From: Pelagicoccus sp. | Lineage (GTDB): Bacteria; Verrucomicrobiota; Verrucomicrobiia; Opitutales; Opitutaceae | DNA length: 64,000 nucleotides | NCBI GenBank assembly: GCA_028284635.1 | Contig: JANQRJ010000076.1 | Span: 1-64,000 of the forward strand | Direction: 5' to 3' | In this document: one piece after another, positions 1 through 7,543 of the stretch | Numbering within the stretch: position 1 is the stretch's first letter | Layout: each line of letters begins with the position of its first letter | Notes under the pieces: model-generated | Database searches by the model: none | Seen by the model: the letters and a program-made list of their open reading frames with translations, nothing else | Told to the model about the DNA's origin: nothing | Translations under genes and position numbers: made by a program

Positions 1-174
1 GCCTAATTTTGCGAAGCAAAACCTATATCGAACGATGCGAGATCTTGACCGATTAGTGGATAGACATTTGTACCACAAACTTCAATGACACCACACTAGG
101 CCGGCGTGGCCTAGACGTCTCGCTAGCACGCTTGAGCGTGCAATTCGCCGGCTCGTCATCCACATTGGAGCGAC

Positions 175-693
175 ATGCCGGACAAGATCTCCAAGCTCCA
201 CCGCTCTTGGCTCATGTCTCGCGTCCGCGGGCGGGATACCAAGCCCGAACGAATCGCTCGCAGCCTTCTCCACCACTTCGGCTACCGCTTCACCGTCAAC
301 GGACCGAAGAACAAGACGCTGCCGGGCAAGCCGGATATCGTACTGCCAGCCCGCAAGACCGTCATTTTCGTCCACGGATGCTTCTGGCACCGTCACCCCG
401 GCTGCAAGCACGCAACCACCCCCAAGTCCAACCAGGAATACTGGCAGGCCAAGTTTCGCCGAAACGTGGAGCGAGACCTCGAAAACGAGACCAAGCTCGT
501 CGCCGCCGGCTGGCGCGTCGTTACGCTCTGGGAATGCGAACTGAAGGATCCGGAAAAAGCCGCCGCTCGACTCATCGTCGAACTGCCCAGGATCCCTAGC
601 CTCGAACCGCCCGAGGAACTCGAAGACCACCAGCTCGTCGCCGAGACGCAGGCCGTCTACGGCAAGAAGCGAAAGCCTCGCAACTCGAGGTAA
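175..693 (+). CDS. vsr: Very-short-patch repair endonuclease (Vsr)
   Basis: Vsr-family mismatch endonuclease. The family nicks DNA next to T in T:G mismatches that arise when 5-methylcytosine deaminates, and so accompanies cytosine-5 methylation. At 172 aa it is slightly longer than E. coli Vsr. Visible family motifs are GKPDIVLP (res 51-58, with the catalytic Asp), VHGCFWHRH (res 66-74, active-site and zinc-binding His/Cys) and GWRVVTLWEC (res 112-121). The tail after about res 135 is charged and not part of the nuclease fold. The ATG at 175 opens directly on the conserved N-terminus. No methyltransferase adjoins it inside the window; the only C5 methyltransferase lies at 49.3 kb. A partner could lie left of the window. 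Small hairpins at about 97-116 and 125-140 precede the gene. Confidence 0.93.
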   Translation: MPDKISKLHRSWLMSRVRGRDTKPERIARSLLHHFGYRFTVNGPKNKTLPGKPDIVLPARKTVIFVHGCFWHRHPGCKHATTPKSNQEYWQAKFRRNVERDLENETKLVAAGWRVVTLWECELKDPEKAAARLIVELPRIPSLEPPEELEDHQLVAETQAVYGKKRKPRNSR

Positions 694-727
694 CCACCAA
701 CCGGCGAGCAGTCCCTGCCAAAACGAC

Positions 728-1537
728 TCACAGCCGGCTCTTGCGAAACCGAGCCGGCGTCATGCCCACCCATCGAGCGAAGTGCTTCGTGAAGTAGTGA
801 ATATCCGAATACCCGAGGAAGTCCGCAATCTCCTTCATGCTCATGCTCGTTTCCAAAACAAGCGTCCTCGCTTTCTCGATACGTTCCCTTTGGACGAAAG
901 AGTGGATCGGTATTCCATTTTCAGAGCGAAATCGCCGACGCAGCGTAGGCGCCGAGATACCGAGTTCCCGCGCCAGAGCATCGTAGTTCGGCGTCGCGTA
1001 GTCGTTCAGCAGCAGCACCTCCTTCGTCTTGTCCAGCAAAGCGTTTCCCGAAGCCTCTATCCGACTCATCTCAGCCGCCTTCAGCAACATATTCTCCAAG
1101 GTATTGACTGCCGCCCTCCGAGCGTCCGGGTGCGCTCTGCGGATAAGCTCACGCAGTTCGTCGAAATTGCTGGCGAACCACTGCACCAGATCCGGTCGAC
1201 ACGATATAGGGTTCGGCAAAATCAGCTTCTCCCGAGTCCACCTGTCGAAAAGCGGCCCGCTAAAGGCGACATACCGATGCCACCAGCGCTTGTCCTGCCG
1301 CGTGTTAAAACGAATCCGAGGTCCAGGGTAGTGAAACCAAAGCCAAGCCCCATTCATCTCGAAGACTGAAGCGTCATACCAGATATCCAACTCCCCGCTC
1401 TCCATGAACTGCAGGCTCCCATAATCCTCGAAGCGCTTGTCCATCTGATGGGTGGCATCCATGGCCATTCCGTCATGCAAAAAACGCAATCGCTCGCGGC
1501 TTTCGGTCAAACCTCCCTCTTCATGGCCATCCATCAT
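728..1537 (-). CDS. AraC-family transcriptional regulator
   Basis: Transcription factor of the AraC/XylS family, about 269 aa. The C-terminal ~100 residues carry the paired helix-turn-helix: a first HTH around ALARELGISAPTLRRRF and a second ending in IADFLGYSDIHYFTKHF followed by the usual GMTPARFRKS signature. The N-terminal ~160 residues would be the sensor domain and resemble the beta-rich ligand domain of sugar-responsive members, but no ligand can be named. An upstream TTG at 1543 is possible; I chose ATG 1537. It is divergent from the oxidoreductase/isomerase operon starting at 1679 and is the obvious candidate regulator of that operon. Confidence 0.9.
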   Translation of the reverse strand: MMDGHEEGGLTESRERLRFLHDGMAMDATHQMDKRFEDYGSLQFMESGELDIWYDASVFEMNGAWLWFHYPGPRIRFNTRQDKRWWHRYVAFSGPLFDRWTREKLILPNPISCRPDLVQWFASNFDELRELIRRAHPDARRAAVNTLENMLLKAAEMSRIEASGNALLDKTKEVLLLNDYATPNYDALARELGISAPTLRRRFRSENGIPIHSFVQRERIEKARTLVLETSMSMKEIADFLGYSDIHYFTKHFARWVGMTPARFRKSRL

Positions 1538-1678
1538 CGACAAAACTCGAGATCATAAATTACAAAAGATGATCATTAAGTCCAAAGCTTTCTCCAGACC
1601 GGCGCGCTACCATGCCGACCAGCATTTTTCCCGTTCGATACAACTCACCGCACCCAATCCCAGCAAAGCGCGCCAAAA
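1538..1678. promoter_or_regulatory. Divergent promoter region, AraC regulator / sugar operon
   Basis: The 141 bp between the two divergent start codons must hold both promoters. It is A+T-rich relative to the flanking genes around 1548-1590 and contains two GATCAT motifs about 20 bp apart (near 1551 and 1571), the second within a TGATCA palindrome. These could be regulator half-sites; no clear -35/-10 pair stands out. Confidence 0.4.
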
Positions 1679-2836
1679 ATGGAAAATCTCAGAATCGGCA
1701 TCGTCGGCCTCGGCATCATGGGCCAGAGCCACGCCAGAAACATCACGGAAGGAAACATACCCGGCCTGCAGCTCGCAGCCGTCTGCGACTCGGACCCCAG
1801 CATCCTCGAGAAGTACCCCGACGCCACCCCCTTCACCGACAGCGGCGAAATGATCCGTTCCGGCAAGATCGACGCCATCCTCATCGCCACCCCACACTAC
1901 AGCCACACCACCATCGGCATCGACGCCCTGCAGCAAGGCCTGCACACCCTCGTTGAAAAACCCATTTCCGTGCACAAAGCCGATGCCGAAGCCTTGCTTG
2001 CCGCCCACACCGATCCCCAGCAGATCTTCGCCGCGATGTTCAACCAGCGGCTGAATCCACACTACTTGAAGCTCCGCGAGATGATCCAATCCGGCGAACT
2101 CGGCGAACTCCGCCGCATCGTCTGGAACATCACCGATTGGTTTCGCACCGAGACCTACTACGCCTCCGGCGGCTGGCGCGCCACCTGGGAAGGCGAAGGC
2201 GGCGGCGTGCTGCTCAACCAATGCCCCCACCAGCTCGACCTCTGGCAATGGCTCTTCGGCATGCCCCAGCGCCTCCGCGCCTTCGCCGACTTCGGCCGCT
2301 ATCACGACATCGAAGTCGAAGACGACGTCACCGCCTACATGGAGTACGAAAACGGCTGCAAAGGCGTATTCATCACCACCACCGGCGAGGCTCCCGGCAC
2401 CAATCGCCTGGAAGTCACAGGCGAACGCGGCAAGGTCGTTATCGAAGGCAAGGACGGCATAAGCTACACTCGCAACGAGCAGCCCATGAGCGAGTGGAGC
2501 AAAGAGACCGACGAAAAGTTCACCAAACCTCCCGTATGGAATATTCAAATACCCGTCTCCGGTCGCGGCCCTCAGCACGTCGGCATCCTCAAGAACTTCA
2601 CTAACGCAGTGCTGAAGAACGAACCCCTCGTCGCCCCTGCCAAAGAAGGCATCCACTCCGTGGAACTCGCCAACGCCATGCTGCTCTCGTCCCTCGAAGA
2701 CGAGACAGTGACCCTGCCGATCTCCGCCGAAGCGTACAAAAAAAAATTGGCTGACCTGATCGCCAACTCCACCCACGAGAAGAAAGTCGCCAAGCCCGCA
2801 GCCAGCAGCGACGAAGACTTCGCCTCCTCCTTCTAA
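1679..2836 (+). CDS. Gfo/Idh/MocA family NAD(P)-dependent oxidoreductase
   Basis: Sugar or inositol-type dehydrogenase, 385 aa. The N-terminal Rossmann fold shows the dinucleotide loop GLGIMGQSHA (res 10-19) and the family EKP motif (VEKPIS, res 92-97). The GVLLNQCPHQLDLWQWL segment is the substrate-site helix with the conserved His-x3-Asp. The C-terminal half is the Gfo/Idh/MocA beta-sheet domain, and the last ~20 residues are a loose Ser/Ala/Asp-rich tail. First gene of an apparent operon with a second Gfo/Idh/MocA protein and a TIM-barrel isomerase, a combination typical of keto-sugar or inositol-like catabolism. The exact substrate cannot be read from sequence. Confidence 0.92.
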   Translation: MENLRIGIVGLGIMGQSHARNITEGNIPGLQLAAVCDSDPSILEKYPDATPFTDSGEMIRSGKIDAILIATPHYSHTTIGIDALQQGLHTLVEKPISVHKADAEALLAAHTDPQQIFAAMFNQRLNPHYLKLREMIQSGELGELRRIVWNITDWFRTETYYASGGWRATWEGEGGGVLLNQCPHQLDLWQWLFGMPQRLRAFADFGRYHDIEVEDDVTAYMEYENGCKGVFITTTGEAPGTNRLEVTGERGKVVIEGKDGISYTRNEQPMSEWSKETDEKFTKPPVWNIQIPVSGRGPQHVGILKNFTNAVLKNEPLVAPAKEGIHSVELANAMLLSSLEDETVTLPISAEAYKKKLADLIANSTHEKKVAKPAASSDEDFASSF

Positions 2837-2918
2837 CTACAGAACCGAAAACCCGCCCGCAGGGCGCCCTGCGAAGCTCGTAGAGCGAAGCACGGGCAAA
2901 CACCCATCCACCCCGCAG

Positions 2919-4007
2919 ATGAGCACCGCAAAAACCGGTTTCGACTACGCCCCCCAAAGCGACGCCACCCAGAAAGTCGTGGCCCCCGGCGAATTCCCTT
3001 TCGCCGCAGCCTACTTCGACCACGGGCACATCTACGGCCAGACCTCCGGCCTGAAAGACGCCGGGGCCACACTCAAATGGGCCTACGATCCCGATCCCAA
3101 ACGCCTCGAAGCCTTCCTGCAAAAGCATCCCGAAGCCCAACCCGCCAGCAGCTACGAGCAGATCCTCGAAGACCCCGAAATCCGCCTCGTCACCGCAGCC
3201 GCCATCCCCAGCGAACGAGCTCGCATCGGCATCCAGACCCTCCAAGCCGACAAGGACTACTTCACCGACAAAAGCCCCTTCACAACCCTTGACCAACTCC
3301 AGCAAGCCCGTAGGGCAGTCGTGGATACAGGCCGCAAATACATGGTCTGCTACTCCGAGCGCATCCAATCCGAAGCCGGCTGGCGGGCCGGCGAACTCAT
3401 TCGCGACGGAGCCATCGGCGACGTCCTTCAAGTCCTGGTCCTCGCCCCCCACCGCCTCTCCAAAGGCTCTCGCCCCGACTGGTTCTTCGACAAGGAAAAG
3501 CACGGCGGCATCCTCACCGACATCGGCTCCCACCAGTTCGAGCAGATGCTCAGCTACACCGGAGCCACCGACGCCATCATAAACTACGCCCGCGTCGCCA
3601 ACTACGCCAATCCCGACAAGCCCGGCCTCGAAGACTTCGGCGAAGCCTCCCTCACCACCAACACCGGCGCCTCCTTCTACTGCCGCGTCGACTGGTTCAA
3701 CCCCGACGGCCTGCCCACCTGGGGCGACGGCCGCACCTTCATTCTCGGGACCAAGGGCACCATCGAGGTCCGCAAGTACCTCGACGTGCTTCAGCCCGGA
3801 AACCCCGGACAGCGCATCTATCTCGTCGACGGCGACGACTGCCGGCTCGTGGAATGCGAAGGCCAAGTCGGCTTCCCCTTCTTCGGCCAGCTCATCCGCG
3901 ACTGCCTCGACCGCACCGAAAACGCCATGACCCAAGAGCACGCCTTCAAGGCCGCCGAACTCTCCATGCAAGCCCAGGCGATCGCCGACGAGGCCAAAAG
4001 CCGCTGA
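2919..4007 (+). CDS. Gfo/Idh/MocA-like oxidoreductase with altered nucleotide loop
   Basis: 362-aa member of the Gfo/Idh/MocA superfamily, second gene of the sugar operon, 82 bp after the first. The C-terminal half keeps the family substrate region (GGILTDIGSHQFEQML, with the D-x3-H pair). The N-terminus is unusual: a ~28-residue lead precedes the first strand, and where a G-x-G-x2-G loop is expected there is FDHGHIYGQ. The canonical EKP motif is replaced by TDKSPF. This type is common as a second partner in Verrucomicrobia/Planctomycetes sugar loci. It may bind cofactor differently or work on a tightly held cofactor. No signal peptide is evident. Confidence 0.85.
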   Translation: MSTAKTGFDYAPQSDATQKVVAPGEFPFAAAYFDHGHIYGQTSGLKDAGATLKWAYDPDPKRLEAFLQKHPEAQPASSYEQILEDPEIRLVTAAAIPSERARIGIQTLQADKDYFTDKSPFTTLDQLQQARRAVVDTGRKYMVCYSERIQSEAGWRAGELIRDGAIGDVLQVLVLAPHRLSKGSRPDWFFDKEKHGGILTDIGSHQFEQMLSYTGATDAIINYARVANYANPDKPGLEDFGEASLTTNTGASFYCRVDWFNPDGLPTWGDGRTFILGTKGTIEVRKYLDVLQPGNPGQRIYLVDGDDCRLVECEGQVGFPFFGQLIRDCLDRTENAMTQEHAFKAAELSMQAQAIADEAKSR

Positions 4008-4014
4008 ATCCACC

Positions 4015-4081
4015 TTCAGCCTTCAAACTAAAAACCAAAGGTTTCCGCCCTTCAGCCCTCAGCCCTCAGTCTTCAGCCCTA
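4015..4081. repeat. Low-complexity TTCAGCC/CTCAGCC heptamer spacer
   Basis: The spacer before the isomerase start is built from degenerate direct repeats of CTTCAGC, CCTCAGC and TCTTCAGCC. Similar short runs sit just before or after other genes at about 24,465-24,490 and 59,980-60,002. Confidence 0.6.
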
Positions 4082-4090
4082 GACAAAAAA

Positions 4091-4864
4091 ATGAAAATAG
4101 AACAAGTAGGCATCCAGCTCTTCACTCTCCGCGACTTCCTGAAGGATCCCAAGGAAATCGCCGCCACCATGCGCAAGGTCCGCGAAATCGGCTACCAAAC
4201 CGCCCAGGTTAGCGGCATCGGCCCCGACATCACCCCCGCCATGATGAAAGACGCCTGCGACCAAGCCGGCGTCAAAGTCGTCGCCACCCACCAGCCCGGC
4301 GTCCAAATCCTGGAGAACCCCCAGGAAGTCATCCAAATATTGGATACGTACGACTGCCAGCTCACCGCCTATCCCTTCCCCGCAGGCATCGACTTCGAAA
4401 GCGAAGCCGACGTCGCCAAGCTCATAAAAGGCCTAGACGCCTCCGGCAAGATCCTCACCGACGCCGGCAAGACCCTCCTCTACCACAACCACGCCATCGA
4501 GTTCCTCAGGTCCGGCGACGCCACCATTCTCGATCGCATCTACCGCGAAACCAATCCCGAGCGCCTCCAAGGCGAGCCCGACACCTATTGGGTCCAGTAC
4601 GGAGGAGGCAATCCCGTCGCCTGGTGCCAAAAGCTGTCCGGTCGCCTGCCCCTCATCCACCTCAAGGACTACAAAGTCCTCGGCCCCCGCGAAGTCGCCT
4701 TCTGCGAAATCGGAGCCGGCAACCTAGACTTCCCCGCCATCATCGCCGCCGCCGAAAAGGCCGGCTGCAAATGGTTCTGCGTCGAGCAAGACCAATGCCC
4801 CGGCGACCCCTTCGACTCCATCCAGCAAAGCTTCGACTACATAAAGGCGAACCTCTGCAGCTAA
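4091..4864 (+). CDS. Sugar phosphate isomerase/epimerase (AP endonuclease 2-like TIM barrel)
   Basis: 257-aa TIM-barrel protein of the xylose-isomerase-like / AP-endonuclease-2 superfamily. The reading frame is open further upstream, but the protein similarity begins at the ATG at 4091 (MKIEQVGIQLFTLRDF). Barrel features include YHNHAIEF (strand with metal-site His), LIHLKDYK (metal-site His/Asp) and WFCVEQDQ near the C-terminus (metal-site Glu). It is the third gene of the sugar operon and probably interconverts the keto/aldo forms made by the two preceding dehydrogenases. Its stop codon overlaps by 4 bp the stop of the converging toxin gene. Confidence 0.9.
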   Translation: MKIEQVGIQLFTLRDFLKDPKEIAATMRKVREIGYQTAQVSGIGPDITPAMMKDACDQAGVKVVATHQPGVQILENPQEVIQILDTYDCQLTAYPFPAGIDFESEADVAKLIKGLDASGKILTDAGKTLLYHNHAIEFLRSGDATILDRIYRETNPERLQGEPDTYWVQYGGGNPVAWCQKLSGRLPLIHLKDYKVLGPREVAFCEIGAGNLDFPAIIAAAEKAGCKWFCVEQDQCPGDPFDSIQQSFDYIKANLCS

Positions 4865-5217
4865 AGCATCCCGTAGCGCAGGTAAAGGATTGGCCCTGCC
4901 GGTACCAGCCTTTGGCAAGTGGCTAGGAGGCGGCTAAGGAATGAACCGCTTCGGATCACACGCGGACGACCATCAGGCAGGCCTTCGGCCTTGGAGTAGC
5001 GATAGAGGATCGCGGTCTGGAAGCGCCTCTCGACGAAGCGGCGAAGGTTCCCCTTCCTGGAGACGACGACGTAGCCCTCCGGGGCCTTGGCGATGTCGTC
5101 GAAAGCGCCTTCGAGCTCGTCGACGAACTCCAGCCCGAGCCCGAGGCTACGCGACTCCCAGAAGTCGGCCTCGCGATTCTGATCGGCCAAGGCCTGCTCC
5201 AGGTGGAGGATCGTCAT
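4861..5217 (-). CDS. ParE/RelE-type toxin, probably with a damaged C-terminus
   Basis: Toxin of a type II toxin-antitoxin pair (RelE/ParE fold). The N-terminal two thirds fit the family: ADFWESRSLGLGLEFVDEL, then the KGNLRRFVERRFQTAILYRY strand region. The last ~35 residues in this frame do not look like a ParE end and run to 118 aa, whereas ParE proteins are usually 90-105 aa. Another frame over the same DNA reads ACDPKRFIP and stops at 4934, giving about 94 aa and a DP-x-R ending like the family. A single-base frameshift is therefore plausible. Its start overlaps the antitoxin stop as ATGA, indicating translational coupling. Confidence 0.75.
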   Translation of the reverse strand: MTILHLEQALADQNREADFWESRSLGLGLEFVDELEGAFDDIAKAPEGYVVVSRKGNLRRFVERRFQTAILYRYSKAEGLPDGRPRVIRSGSFLSRLLATCQRLVPAGPILYLRYGML

Positions 5218-5411
5218 CGACCGTCCCGAAGCCGCTTCATCGCTTGCTCGTGGGGAATGGCCTTTTCGACGCCGCGATCGTAGTCCTCAAGCCTCTTCAG
5301 CGCAATCTCGACCTGCCGCTGCTCAAAGCGGTGGCTGAAGAAGTCCGCGACCCTGTCCTTGTCTTCCTCGGGCAGGGACTCGATTTCCCGTATGATCTCC
5401 GCGACGTTCAT
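5214..5411 (-). CDS. Addiction-module antitoxin, partner of the ParE/RelE-like toxin
   Basis: 65-aa acidic/basic helical protein of the short addiction-module antitoxin class that usually precedes ParE-like toxins. It begins MNVAEIIREIESLPEEDKDR and ends in a basic HEQAMKRLRDGR tail, the part that typically wraps the toxin. It lies directly upstream of the toxin and overlaps it by 4 bp. Upstream on the minus strand a TTGAAC/AATAGC pair could be its promoter. Confidence 0.78.
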   Translation of the reverse strand: MNVAEIIREIESLPEEDKDRVADFFSHRFEQRQVEIALKRLEDYDRGVEKAIPHEQAMKRLRDGR

Positions 5412-5586
5412 GCCTAGATAGATCGGCTATTCGCCCGGTTTGTTCAAGCCCGGTTTCTCGGCTGGGCTCGTCTCGGCGTAGAGAAGCGAAGACGGATGCG
5501 TCGCCGAATGAACCTTCCCGCCATGCGGGATCCCGACGGGACCTCGTCAGTCCCCAGCCGCCGGGTGGCAGCGGCTAAGGCTGAGG

Positions 5587-5760
5587 CTACTTGGCCAGCT
5601 CGAGGAAAGCCTCGACCGTCAGGCCGGATGAGCGGATCAAGCTGCGCAACGTCCCCTTGGCCAATTCCTTGTGGTCGGGGATCGAGGGCGTCACCATGCT
5701 GCCGTCCCTCCCGAAGGCCTTCGCCACTTCCCGGCCGCTCAGGTTGGGAAGCGTCGGCAT
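5587..5760 (-). pseudogene. hicA: HicA toxin with internal deletion of the catalytic segment
   Basis: 57-aa HicA-like protein (family usually 60-85 aa). The start [16 protein letters not shown] and the end SIPDHKELAKGTLRSLIR plus AELTVEEF-like tail fit the HicA dsRNA-binding-like fold, but the piece that should lie between them (about 20 residues, normally carrying the RQRGSH motif with the catalytic His) is absent: GRDG runs straight into SMVTPS. The frame is kept, so this looks like an in-frame deletion that disarmed the toxin while leaving the antitoxin intact. The start overlaps the hicB stop by 1 bp (TGATG). Confidence 0.75.
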
Positions 5761-5984
5761 CAGACGGCGATTTCGACCTGGCGGGTCTCGACCGTCAGCG
5801 GCATCCCCCGCTCGGCCCTGACCTCGAGACAGGCCGCGATCGCTTCGCTCACGTTGGCGAGGGCTTCCTCCTTGGTCTCGCCCTGGCTGACGCAGCCGGG
5901 GATCGAGGGGCACTCGGCCACCCAGGCCCCGTCCTCATCACGGTCTATGGTCACGGTAAACTTCATGGGAAGCAAGGTGCTCAT
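5760..5984 (-). CDS. hicB: HicB-family antitoxin
   Basis: 74-aa HicB antitoxin: the classic core [20 protein letters not shown] followed by [15 protein letters not shown] and the helix [15 protein letters not shown]. Two ATGs are possible (5984 and 5966); the longer is given. It lacks the extra C-terminal DNA-binding domain of longer HicB proteins. It precedes hicA with a 1-bp overlap. Upstream, in the same frame, runs a scrap of tyrosine recombinase, so the original promoter region may have been replaced. Confidence 0.82.
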   Translation of the reverse strand: MSTLLPMKFTVTIDRDEDGAWVAECPSIPGCVSQGETKEEALANVSEAIAACLEVRAERGMPLTVETRQVEIAV

Positions 5985-6047
5985 TATGCTGCTTTCTTCA
6001 AGCCTAGGCTTCGGAGGACGCCTACTAGGCCGGATAGGGTTCGGCGG

Positions 6048-6152
6048 GGTGGTGGCGAGGCTGGAGTGGCCGAGCTGCTCCTGGATGAAGCGGATGTCGG
6101 CCCCGTTCTCCAGCATGTGGGTGGCGCAGGCGTGGTGGAAGAGGTGGCGGCC
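6048..6152 (-). pseudogene. Tyrosine recombinase/integrase C-terminal fragment
   Basis: About 35 residues clearly match the catalytic C-terminus of XerC/integrase-type recombinases: [12 protein letters not shown], then [17 protein letters not shown] and LATT. Nothing before or after fits the enzyme; the catalytic HxxR box reads HLFH, and the final Tyr region is missing. It is a dead remnant fused by chance to the frame reading into hicB. It shows that an integrase-bearing element once occupied this site. Confidence 0.72.
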
Positions 6153-6193
6153 ACCGAACAGGCGACGAAGGAGGAGCTGATGCCGCAATGCAA

Positions 6194-6231
6194 GAGTTGA
6201 ACGCAAGTTGAGCGTATCCAAATAGTGGATC
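6194..6231. repeat. Spacer repeat, copy A (tail only)
   Basis: A ~38-bp unit beginning GAGTTGAACGCAAGTTGAG and ending in TGGATCA. It is the most diverged copy of a unit also found at 6259, 7309 and 8129, and has only the tail of the longer ~125-bp repeat. Confidence 0.8.
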
Positions 6232-6258
6232 ATTTCGCTATGTTAAAAGGCAAGGCTT

Positions 6259-6294
6259 GAGTTGAACGCAAGTTGAGTATCCAAAAGTTGGATC
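6259..6294. repeat. Spacer repeat, copy B (tail only)
   Basis: 36-bp unit nearly identical to the tails of copies C and D. It contains the small palindrome ATCCAAAAGTTGGAT. It lies just downstream (minus-strand sense) of the small secreted-protein gene ending at 6341, the same position copies C and D take after the preceding units. Confidence 0.85.
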
Positions 6295-6340
6295 GATCAC
6301 GAAGTTAAAACATTACGGATTGACCCGTTTAGGACCTTTT

Positions 6341-7003
6341 CTATTTAATTTCAAATATGTCTTCGAGGCTTGACTCTTTCGGAACAGGAGGAAGCTCAAA
6401 AACAGAAGCTCCAATAGAAGTTTCAACAATCTCTTCCAGCACATAGCCATATTCAATCTCTCCAATTCGATAAACGATTTCTTGAGGAATCACAAAATGG
6501 TTGTTTGTTATACGACTACCAACGGCTCTAACCGGATCAAAGAACTCCAAGAACTTACTCTTCGGCGCATCTTCGGAAAAAGTTGCTTCAAAAATACCGC
6601 CCGAGTCAGACAGGTTAATCCAAAAACCATTATCGGTCACAACAACCGCATCGTCATTTTTCAATTTCGGGAAGACGTCATCGAATGACTTATCCAAGTC
6701 TTTGAAGCTAGCTTTGTTCATGACATATTTATCTTTTATGGCCGTCGCCTTAGTTGCTTCAGAAAGATCAACTTGGGTAATCCAACATTCTGATTCTTGC
6801 ATGTATACTTCCTGCCTTATATATTTTTTTGTAATATAAAACACCGCAACACTCTCTTGCTTTTCCGACTGCAACGAAGATCTAGTCCAAGTTCTGAACT
6901 TAACCTCACCTTCAAAATCATCATTCGCAAATAAATTGAAGCCGAAGACCGCAATTAATGATGCGAGCAAAAGAACTCTACTAATATTGCCTAATTTTTC
7001 CAT
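6341..7003 (-). CDS. Exported protein of unknown function; candidate orphan RHS immunity gene
   Basis: 220 aa, no recognised family. The N-terminus (NISRVLLLASLIAVFGFNLF) is a signal peptide or membrane anchor followed by an acidic, beta-rich domain with few cysteines (one clear Cys at ECWI). A good ribosome binding site (TTTAGGAG) stands right before ATG 7003. The A+T content is visibly higher than in the housekeeping genes. An unrelated frame ending 23 bp inside its start (6981) looks like the tail of a truncated upstream protein, the same overlap seen between the intact RHS gene and its neighbour. Position and layout, not sequence, suggest an immunity protein left behind by an RHS tip exchange. 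Confidence 0.6.
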   Translation of the reverse strand: MEKLGNISRVLLLASLIAVFGFNLFANDDFEGEVKFRTWTRSSLQSEKQESVAVFYITKKYIRQEVYMQESECWITQVDLSEATKATAIKDKYVMNKASFKDLDKSFDDVFPKLKNDDAVVVTDNGFWINLSDSGGIFEATFSEDAPKSKFLEFFDPVRAVGSRITNNHFVIPQEIVYRIGEIEYGYVLEEIVETSIGASVFELPPVPKESSLEDIFEIK

Positions 7004-7181
7004 CTCCTAAATCCAATATGTTTCCTTCTAGCCCAGGTGCCAGATATTTTCTGAAAAACTTAGTATCCGTCAAAAAACCTGAAGCTCCTACTGGTAGTGA
7101 CGAAAGATTTATACCTCCACCACCTCCAACTGGCTGCCCTTTAGAGTCGATGATCGTCGTAGACGAAATGAAGGCAACTAT
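6981..7181 (-). pseudogene. C-terminal fragment of a displaced protein (possible RHS tip)
   Basis: A 66-codon open stretch ends at 6981 and overlaps the start of the following small gene. It reads through a Gly-rich linker (DSKGQPVGGGGGINLSS) to LTDTKFFRKYLAPGLEG and ends in GDGKIRQY. There is no start codon; an in-frame stop at 7182-7184 and the spacer repeat bound it upstream. Layout mirrors an RHS C-terminal tip directly followed by its immunity gene. The toxin family is not recognised. Confidence 0.5.
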
Positions 7182-7220
7182 CTAGTCGAGCCAATAGACG
7201 GCGAAGTTTTCGCCGACGTG

Positions 7221-7345
7221 GCAAGCGCAGACAGCAGACAACGTGACAGGACCTGTTCCTGGCACGGAGCCAACGGCCCGACCGAAGGGAGCGTGTGCCG
7301 CAGTGCGGGAGTTGAACGCAAGTTGAGTATCCAGAAGTTGGATCA
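7221..7345. repeat. Spacer repeat, copy C (full length, ~125 bp)
   Basis: Roughly 125 bp that aligns without gaps to copy D (8041-8165) with about ten mismatches. It contains GCGCAGACAGCAGAC, a GGCAC...GTGCC stem with an internal GGCC-AAC-GGCC hairpin, and the common tail ending GTTGGATCA. Confidence 0.88.
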
Positions 7346-7363
7346 TCTCTTAACACCTGCAAT

Positions 7364-7543
7364 TCACTCGGGATTTCTATTGATCCGATTCTTAACTCTC
7401 CAAGCAACATCGAACAACAACCACCAATAAAATGCTGCGACCATTCCGACGACTCCAACAACCCGAATGCTCCGCCTAAACACTCCTCCCGTGTAGAGAT
7501 GTGACCCGTCCTCTTCTCCGGTTCGTACCCAGTTTTGTGTAAC
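7364..7543 (-). pseudogene. C-terminal remnant of a small membrane protein
   Basis: 59 open codons ending at 7364 with no start. The last ~45 residues are one transmembrane helix with basic flanks: RSIRVVGVVGMVAAFYWWLL, then FDVAWRVKNRINRNPE. The first codons overlap the IS-like terminal repeats, so the gene was apparently cut by that element. It stands immediately upstream of spacer repeat C, as the other candidate immunity genes stand upstream of B and D. Confidence 0.5.
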
